From assembly GCA_902795255.1 (NCBI GenBank), contig CADBKS010000109.1:1-9660 (forward strand): a DNA stretch of 9,660 nucleotides, in the 5' to 3' direction. A program made the position numbers and the translations under genes. This DNA comes from an uncultured Chloroflexota bacterium (GTDB lineage Bacteria; Chloroflexota; Anaerolineae; Anaerolineales; Anaerolineaceae). Below are positions 6,011 through 9,660 of the stretch, in pieces (within the stretch, counting starts at the first letter, position 1; each line of letters begins with the position of its first letter). Below the pieces are notes generated by a model. The model did no database searches and was not told where the DNA came from. It was given only the letters and a program-made list of their open reading frames with translations.

Positions 6011-6060
6011 CTGAAAACAAAACAGAGGACCGCAATATCGGCCCTCTGTTTTGTTTTCAG
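6011..6060. terminator. Bidirectional intrinsic terminator between convergent genes
   Basis: Two perfectly complementary 18-base arms (6011-6028 and 6043-6060) enclose a 14-base loop that can add a CCG/CGG pairing. The arms carry CAAAACAG and CTGTTTTG, so a U-rich 3' side is present on either strand. It ends the macrodomain-sirtuin operon on the plus strand (stop 5977) and the membrane protein gene on the minus strand (stop 6081). Confidence 0.9.
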
Positions 6061-6080
6061 TTTGTGAGCTGAGAGAGAAA

Positions 6081-6560
6081 TTACTCCTGCGGCCCCTGAT
6101 ATACGGAGTTGTCCAGCCCGAGGATGACCATGAAGATCGGGAAGAGGAAGAACAGCCCGAGGACGAAGAAGAAGTTCTTTTTGAAAGCTTTTGCCAGCTG
6201 GTAGCAGTCGATCACCATGATGATCATGAGCGTGATCAGAAGAACGATCATCAGAGAATCATGGATGTAAGGCTTCATGTGGAATACCGCGTTTACGGTA
6301 CCGCTTACGAACAGACCGCTGAGGAAGAGAACAAATACCCAGAACCAGGCAATCATCCGGTTCCACGAAAGATCCAGCTGATCCCAGTCGCTCAGGACCG
6401 GAATGAATGCGTGCCACGATGTTTTTCCGGCCTTTTTGAAGACGAAAAACTTACCGATAGCCTGAATGGCCCAGCAGATGATCGGAATAGCGATTGCCAG
6501 TGCCGCTCCGAACGTTGCCGTCATCCAGTTGCTGAAGACAATAATATAACTGTTTCCCAT
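6081..6560 (-). CDS. Small integral membrane protein, DUF5684-like
   Basis: Function unknown. The protein has 159 residues with four likely membrane helices (about 13-37, 68-90, 102-120 and 128-148). Between the first two lies FKKAGKTSWHAFIPVLSDW, a close fit to the KKAGxxGWxAxIPxYN motif of DUF5684-type proteins. Toward the end AKAF (122-125) precedes the last helix, and LGLDNSVYQG (147-156) matches that family's C-terminal LGFGxxxYxG pattern. The assignment is from memory of the motif and not a search. The ATG at 6560 is preceded by AGAGG at 9 bases. It is a single gene, facing the sirtuin operon across a shared terminator and separated from the next minus-strand gene by about 240 bases. 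Confidence 0.75.
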   Translation of the reverse strand: MGNSYIIVFSNWMTATFGAALAIAIPIICWAIQAIGKFFVFKKAGKTSWHAFIPVLSDWDQLDLSWNRMIAWFWVFVLFLSGLFVSGTVNAVFHMKPYIHDSLMIVLLITLMIIMVIDCYQLAKAFKKNFFFVLGLFFLFPIFMVILGLDNSVYQGPQE

Positions 6561-6734
6561 ATATGCATACCTCTTTTCTCTGCTATGCTTTCCTGCTTTT
6601 TCCGCAGGATTACTGCCAGTCCGTTAAGTTCCGTCCGGGATCCGGAACGTGGGCTTGGACTTTGTCAATAAGCCCGGCACTTCATAAGATAAAGGAAGTG
6701 TACATGCTGTACGGCTTCCTGTTTCTCCATTCTC

Positions 6735-6763
6735 GAACAGCTGTTATTTGCCATCAGCTGTTC
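6735..6763. repeat. Inverted repeat GAACAGCTG / CAGCTGTTC in an otherwise empty intergenic stretch
   Basis: A perfect 9-bp inverted repeat with an 11-base spacer lies in the 6561-6779 gap between two minus-strand genes. No gene is seen in this gap. The repeat has no T tract after it on either strand, so it is more likely an operator-type site or a leader hairpin of the DUF5684-like gene than a terminator. A second small repeat, GTTCCG/CGGAAC, lies at 6628-6648. No complete promoter was recognised: TTGACA occurs at 6663-6668 on the minus strand but without a -10 box at the right distance. Confidence 0.4.
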
Positions 6764-6779
6764 AGCGTCCTTTCACCGT

Positions 6780-6804
6780 AAAACCGGGGATCCTGATCGG
6801 TTTT
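6780..6804 (-). terminator. Weak terminator overlapping the stop codon of the 247-residue membrane protein gene
   Basis: AAAACCGGGGATCCTGATCGGTTTT folds as AAAACCG/CGGTTTT with an inner GATC pairing. Its 3' side on the minus strand is GGTTTTACGG, a short U tract. It starts inside the stop codon of the gene ending at 6803. Confidence 0.45.
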
Positions 6805-7546
6805 ATGCAGGTCTGTTTCCCCGGAAAAGGATGAATCTCAGATATTCGCAGCATTCCGTGATCCTCGGGGTGTTTGCGATAATTCCCAGATAAACGGTAT
6901 CGGGAAAACCGGCATCCCGGATCACGGGGATCCCTGAAAGATCGATCCCGTTTATTACTTCTTTTGTAACCGCCTGATAGGTATCCGCTTCGCGCAGGTT
7001 GTATTCGATGGCATTGTCCTCAATGATCACGGTGTTTTCAGTCAGAAACGGTTCCAGTTCTTTGTACAGCTCCCCGTCCTCCCGGGCTAATTCCGACAGA
7101 TCCAACAGGTAATCACTTTGGGAAAGAATGTCATATGCTTCCCTGTTCATCAGTGCAAAATCCATCTTTTTGCTGTTAATGACCGCGAGCAGCTTCATTC
7201 TGGATGCGTAAGCGATCTCGTGGTTTTCTTCGGATGCATTCTCGGACAGGTAAAGGTTCCTGTAAAACAGGATCTCTGATTTTCGGGGATCCATCCCCCG
7301 CGCAAGCAGATAATCCCGGTGCAGCGCATTTTCAAGTTCATCTCCGATAACGGTATTGATACAGGCGGTATAAAGGATCTGTTCCTTTTTGGTAAAGTGC
7401 CGGTACAGGGAGGTCCCGAGGATGATAAGTGCGATCACCGCCAGCAGGATCGGCCCCCAATAGTAGGTGCGGATGTAATCCAGTTTTTCCAACCGGTTCA
7501 TTCTGCCGAAGGCTTCTTTATTGGCGGCTTTTTCTCTCGGGTTCAT
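6803..7546 (-). CDS. Single-pass membrane protein of unknown function, linked to a DUF624 gene
   Basis: Family not named. The protein has 247 residues. The cytoplasmic start (1-28) contains NRLEKLDYIRTYYW, a short motif often seen just before the first helix of Clostridia membrane proteins. One helix follows at about 30-49, then a domain of about 195 residues, expected outside the cell. That domain has mixed alpha/beta composition, and FALMNREAYDILSQSDYLLDL resembles the hinge segment of extracellular solute-binding proteins; this is only an impression. The ATG at 7546 lies 3 bases after the stop of the DUF624 gene, with AGGA of the ribosome binding site inside the end of that gene, so translation is probably coupled. 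It could be a partner or sensor subunit for the DUF624 protein. No enzyme motif is visible. Confidence 0.85.
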   Translation of the reverse strand: MNPREKAANKEAFGRMNRLEKLDYIRTYYWGPILLAVIALIILGTSLYRHFTKKEQILYTACINTVIGDELENALHRDYLLARGMDPRKSEILFYRNLYLSENASEENHEIAYASRMKLLAVINSKKMDFALMNREAYDILSQSDYLLDLSELAREDGELYKELEPFLTENTVIIEDNAIEYNLREADTYQAVTKEVINGIDLSGIPVIRDAGFPDTVYLGIIANTPRITECCEYLRFILFRGNRPA

Positions 7547-7549
7547 GAT

Positions 7550-8203
7550 TTAATCCTGACTGGTATCCACAGGCGGATTCGGGTCATAAGATACGGACTT
7601 GAGAATGTTCTTGATCAGCCAGGAACACAGCATTGCACAGAGGCCCTCTCCCATGAGGAACATAGGCGTGAAGACGCTCACAATGATATAGAACATGGCA
7701 AAGTGGATCGCAAACATAAGGATCGTTGCGAAAAGATAATGCGTTCCGATCAGAAAAGCATTTTTCAGCATTGCCATGTTGGTATTTTCAACACTTGCAA
7801 CAAGCGGAAACAGGTTCAGCAGGATGATCACCCAGATCACGGCCGCAGCGATGATCACTGCCAGCATCAGTGTCCAGAGAACAGCAGCCGGTCCGTTGGA
7901 GTTTGCCCGAAGATGATATAGAATAAATCCGTCCGCACCGAGGAAAAGCCCCGCGCCCAGCATGATCAGCCACAAAACGGTTGCCTGTTTGAAATTCTGT
8001 TTGAATCCGTGAAAAAACAGCCCTCCGGCGTTATAGGCATCTTCGCGGACGATTTTCAGACAGGCATAATATAATGCTGTCGTGGATGCACCGATCGTGA
8101 AGATCGGCAGTGAACAGACCATCCAGAGCAGGTTCAGAAAACAGGCATAGCACAGCTTGATCATGATCCTGCTGAATTTGCTGTCATAATTCAGAAATTT
8201 CAT
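7550..8203 (-). CDS. DUF624 (YesL-like) membrane protein
   Basis: DUF624 proteins are small Bacillota membrane proteins frequently encoded beside sugar ABC transporters and glycan-degradation genes; their role is not established. The protein has 217 residues, the usual size. LNLLWMVCSLPIFTIGASTT (23-42) is the family signature, followed by FKQNFKQATVLWL (67-79). Five to six membrane helices can be drawn (about 15-45, 75-100, 108-135, 155-178, 180-198). The ATG at 8203 has GGAG 6 bases upstream. It lies 116 bases after the lacI-type gene on the same strand, with the interleaved repeats in between, and three bases before the next gene. The layout suggests lacI, this gene and the next respond to the same sugar signal, but no transporter gene is in the window. 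Confidence 0.88.
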   Translation of the reverse strand: MKFLNYDSKFSRIMIKLCYACFLNLLWMVCSLPIFTIGASTTALYYACLKIVREDAYNAGGLFFHGFKQNFKQATVLWLIMLGAGLFLGADGFILYHLRANSNGPAAVLWTLMLAVIIAAAVIWVIILLNLFPLVASVENTNMAMLKNAFLIGTHYLFATILMFAIHFAMFYIIVSVFTPMFLMGEGLCAMLCSWLIKNILKSVSYDPNPPVDTSQD

Positions 8204-8261
8204 TTTTACTCCAACAGCAGTGAGAGGTGTGCTTATCCGTTCCCTGTTTCGCTGCTCGTTT

Positions 8262-8316
8262 CCTCAATTCATCTGTGTTTTGTCCGGCCGGTTTATTGAG
8301 GGTATTGCACAGATGA
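8262..8316. repeat. Two interleaved inverted repeats between lacI-type and DUF624 genes
   Basis: Arms CCTCAAT (8262-8268) and ATTGAGG (8295-8301) form one pair. TCATCTGTG (8269-8277) and CACAGATGA (8308-8316) form another. The order is A-B-A'-B', so in RNA they would make a pseudoknot and not nested hairpins. An 8-base self-complementary CCGGCCGG (8284-8291) lies between. As DNA, each pair could be an operator for a dimeric regulator such as the adjacent LacI protein. There is no T tract, so it is not a terminator. Confidence 0.55.
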
Positions 8317-8319
8317 TAA

Positions 8320-9378
8320 TTACTGCTTTGCTCCGATCGGTGCCGATCCCCGGTAGATCGGGTAGGTTTCCGTATAAACGGTCCTGAAGTCCAGAGATGG
8401 CTCTTCAATACGGCTGATCAGAAGCTGGGCCGCAGAAAACGCCATGATCTGTGTGTGGATATGGATCGTTGTCAGGGGCGGATTGATCAGCCGGGATTCG
8501 GCGGAATCATCAAATCCGCAAACCATCACGTCTTCCGGAACGTTTATTCCCATCTCACGCAGGAGCTGCAGCAAGTCTGCTGCCACAAAATCATTCGCGC
8601 ACAGGAACATATCCGGCATTTCTTTAAGCTTCTGAAGAAAAGGATGCATATCTATTGCATGATTTTCTTTAATAATGAATTCCTTTTCCACAGGTACATT
8701 CCTGAGCAGCATTGCGCCGCGGAATGCCATATATCTTTCGAAAAAGGATTCGCAGTGTTCGTAGTCGCCGATGAATCCGATTTTTTTCTTCCCCTGATCC
8801 AGCATTTCATTGATGATCTGGTGGATGCCTGTGGTGTTATCCATATAAAGCTGGTCGGCAGGGAGTGTTCTTCCATCCGGCTTACACGGACCGTCCACGA
8901 AAAGGATCGGAATGTCCAGCTCGCACAGCATTTCATCATATTCCCTGTTAAACATCTCAAAGCAGATGATCCCGGATACCCGCTCACGGATAAAAGTGAT
9001 CGGGAGTTCCAGATTTTTTATCTCTTCTGGAGAGACCCGGTGTGTGTTGAGCGTATAGCCAAGATCCGCCAGTTCCTTTTGGAAACGTTCCAGCATCAGT
9101 GATGCAAAGTGAGACGGGCCCAGAAATACGGTCGTGAACAGTGCTATTTCTCCCTGATATCCGGTATGTCCGTCTGTGTTTTTCTTTGACGGGTTTGTGA
9201 TGCTGTTCAGCGTCTGTACATAGGAAAACTGTTTGTACCCCATCTCAATTGCTTTTTTCAGAATTTTTTCACGGGTCCCGTCGGCAAGACCTTCTGAGTT
9301 GTTGATGGCTTTTGATACTGTGTTGCGTGAGACTCCCAGAGCGTCCGCTATGTCCTGTATGGTTACTCTTTTCTTCAT
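8320..9378 (-). CDS. LacI family transcriptional regulator
   Basis: A DNA-binding repressor whose effector is normally a sugar. The protein has 352 residues, typical. Residues 5-50 form the LacI headpiece: VTIQDIADALGVSRNTVSKA is the helix-turn-helix, and EKILKKAIEMGYK the third helix. From about 76 the protein has the periplasmic-binding-protein fold. VSGIICFE (134-141) and IPILFVDGP (156-164) are core strands of the first lobe, and KKIGFIGD (198-205) opens the second. CANDFVAADLLQLLREMGI and PEDVMVCGFDDS (260-292) are the family's hallmark segments, and LTTIHIH (302-308) is the C-terminal crossover. The start at 9378 gives the standard MKKRVTIQDIA beginning; its ribosome binding site (GGAC) is weak. 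A good promoter lies at 9452-9480. The effector cannot be told. Likely targets are the downstream DUF624 gene pair and possibly genes beyond the right edge. Confidence 0.95.
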   Translation of the reverse strand: MKKRVTIQDIADALGVSRNTVSKAINNSEGLADGTREKILKKAIEMGYKQFSYVQTLNSITNPSKKNTDGHTGYQGEIALFTTVFLGPSHFASLMLERFQKELADLGYTLNTHRVSPEEIKNLELPITFIRERVSGIICFEMFNREYDEMLCELDIPILFVDGPCKPDGRTLPADQLYMDNTTGIHQIINEMLDQGKKKIGFIGDYEHCESFFERYMAFRGAMLLRNVPVEKEFIIKENHAIDMHPFLQKLKEMPDMFLCANDFVAADLLQLLREMGINVPEDVMVCGFDDSAESRLINPPLTTIHIHTQIMAFSAAQLLISRIEEPSLDFRTVYTETYPIYRGSAPIGAKQ

Positions 9379-9451
9379 TTTGTCCGTCCGAATTGATAAT
9401 TATTTGTTCGTTTCTGCAGCCTGAGAAATAATAATGAATAAAAACATATGT

Positions 9452-9480
9452 ATCTTAACATAAGAATGTGCAAATGTCAA
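9452..9480 (-). promoter_or_regulatory. Promoter of the lacI-type gene
   Basis: On the minus strand a consensus -35 TTGACA (9475-9480) is followed after exactly 17 bases by TAAGAT (9452-9457) as -10. The start would be near 9445, about 65 bases before the coding start. The -35 box lies inside one copy of an 11-bp direct repeat, so a protein bound there would control lacI, for example as autoregulation. Confidence 0.65.
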
Positions 9481-9504
9481 ATAGAAAGTTATTCAAATGT
9501 CAAA
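9471..9504. repeat. Two 11-bp direct repeats at the lacI promoter
   Basis: CAAATGTCAAA occurs at 9471-9481 and again, identical, at 9494-9504, start to start 23 bp, close to two helix turns. One copy covers the -35 box of the lacI promoter. The spacing suggests two sites for one protein on the same face of the helix. The repeats also lie 25-58 bp upstream of the divergent small reading frame. Confidence 0.6.
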
Positions 9505-9528
9505 CAGCAGACTGTTGGAATACACTGA

Positions 9529-9654
9529 ATGAAAAAAATATCGTTTTATGATCCGGACCCTCTGAAAAACGAATGGACGGCAGGGGAAACTGACGGGAAA
9601 TGCGGCGGTGGAATGGACCGTTCCGGCTGTGATGCGGCAGGTTGTAATAAATAG
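9529..9654 (+). CDS. Possible small cysteine- and glycine-rich peptide (41 residues)
   Basis: An open frame from ATG 9529 to TAG 9654, divergent from the lacI-type gene, would encode a 41-residue peptide. The first 18 residues (MKKISFYDPDPLKNEWTA) are ordinary. The rest is rich in Gly, with three Cys: GKCGGGMDRSGCDAAGCNK. The only ribosome binding candidate is TTGGA about 9 bases upstream, which is weak, and no clear plus-strand promoter is seen. It could be a metal-binding mini-protein, a modified-peptide precursor, or a chance open frame. No family is recognised, and the window ends 6 bases after the stop, so the next gene is not visible. Confidence 0.35.
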   Translation: MKKISFYDPDPLKNEWTAGETDGKCGGGMDRSGCDAAGCNK

Positions 9655-9660
9655 TGCAAA

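Noticed and set aside
6640..6668. TTGACA on the minus strand as a promoter for the DUF5684-like gene.
   Set aside because: The sequence 16-18 bases downstream (CCGGAT region) is not a -10 box.
6051..6671. A 206-residue plus-strand open frame rich in Asp and Glu.
   Set aside because: It is the antisense shadow of the membrane protein gene at 6081-6560; hydrophobic codons read backwards give acidic and polar residues, and it starts inside the terminator hairpin.
7319..7921. A 200-residue plus-strand open frame across two minus-strand genes.
   Set aside because: It is His/Asp/Gln-rich antisense of the two membrane protein genes, with no start signals.
8455..9102. A 215-residue plus-strand open frame inside the lacI-type gene.
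   Set aside because: Antisense shadow of a clear LacI protein; no ribosome binding site or family resemblance.

Overview
The window looks like a chromosomal segment of a low-to-medium GC Bacillota (Firmicutes), probably a gut- or host-associated Clostridia or Erysipelotrichia-type anaerobe. That placement is inference, from strong AGGA/GGAG ribosome binding sites, TATAAT-like promoters, many intrinsic terminators, and the families present (DegV, a lone sortase, a MepA-like MATE pump, class M sirtuin plus zinc macrodomain, DUF624, a LacI regulator). No rRNA, tRNA, transposase, phage gene or CRISPR array was seen.

Left part (1-2583), all genes on the minus strand: the 5' two thirds of a DegV fatty-acid-binding protein runs off the left edge. 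Next comes a single sortase gene with its own terminator, preceded by a palindrome next to its ribosome binding site. A non-coding stretch of about 350 bases rich in hairpins follows, then the decayed or frameshifted remains of a small gene that ends in front of an intrinsic terminator.

Middle (2584-6060): a MATE efflux gene (minus) is preceded by a roughly 150-nt leader RNA with an ordered series of hairpins and an intrinsic terminator just upstream of the ribosome binding site. This is an attenuator, and a guanidine-IV (mepA-type) riboswitch is a reasonable hypothesis. Divergently, from a promoter that overlaps the pump's promoter, runs a two-gene plus-strand operon: a zinc-dependent macrodomain ADP-ribosyl hydrolase and a class M sirtuin (SirTM) ADP-ribosyltransferase. 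These are the writer and eraser of a reversible protein ADP-ribosylation system. The lipoylated GcvH-like carrier and lipoate ligase that accompany them in staphylococci and streptococci are absent here, and the sirtuin appears to have lost all four zinc cysteines. A perfect 18-bp hairpin ends the operon and serves both strands.

Right part (6061-9660): a small four-helix membrane protein (DUF5684-like) and then, all on the minus strand, a LacI-type regulator, a DUF624 (YesL-like) membrane protein and a single-pass membrane protein of unknown function. The last two are three bases apart and must be co-transcribed. Between lacI and the DUF624 gene lie two interleaved inverted repeats with pseudoknot topology. 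Upstream of lacI a good promoter has its -35 box inside one of two 11-bp direct repeats. Divergent from lacI, at the right edge, is a possible 41-residue cysteine- and glycine-rich peptide gene.

The most interesting items are the zinc-less SirTM in a carrier-less SirTM/macrodomain pair, the MATE leader RNA, the interleaved repeats after lacI, and an LPxTG-like sequence inside the sortase's own linker.
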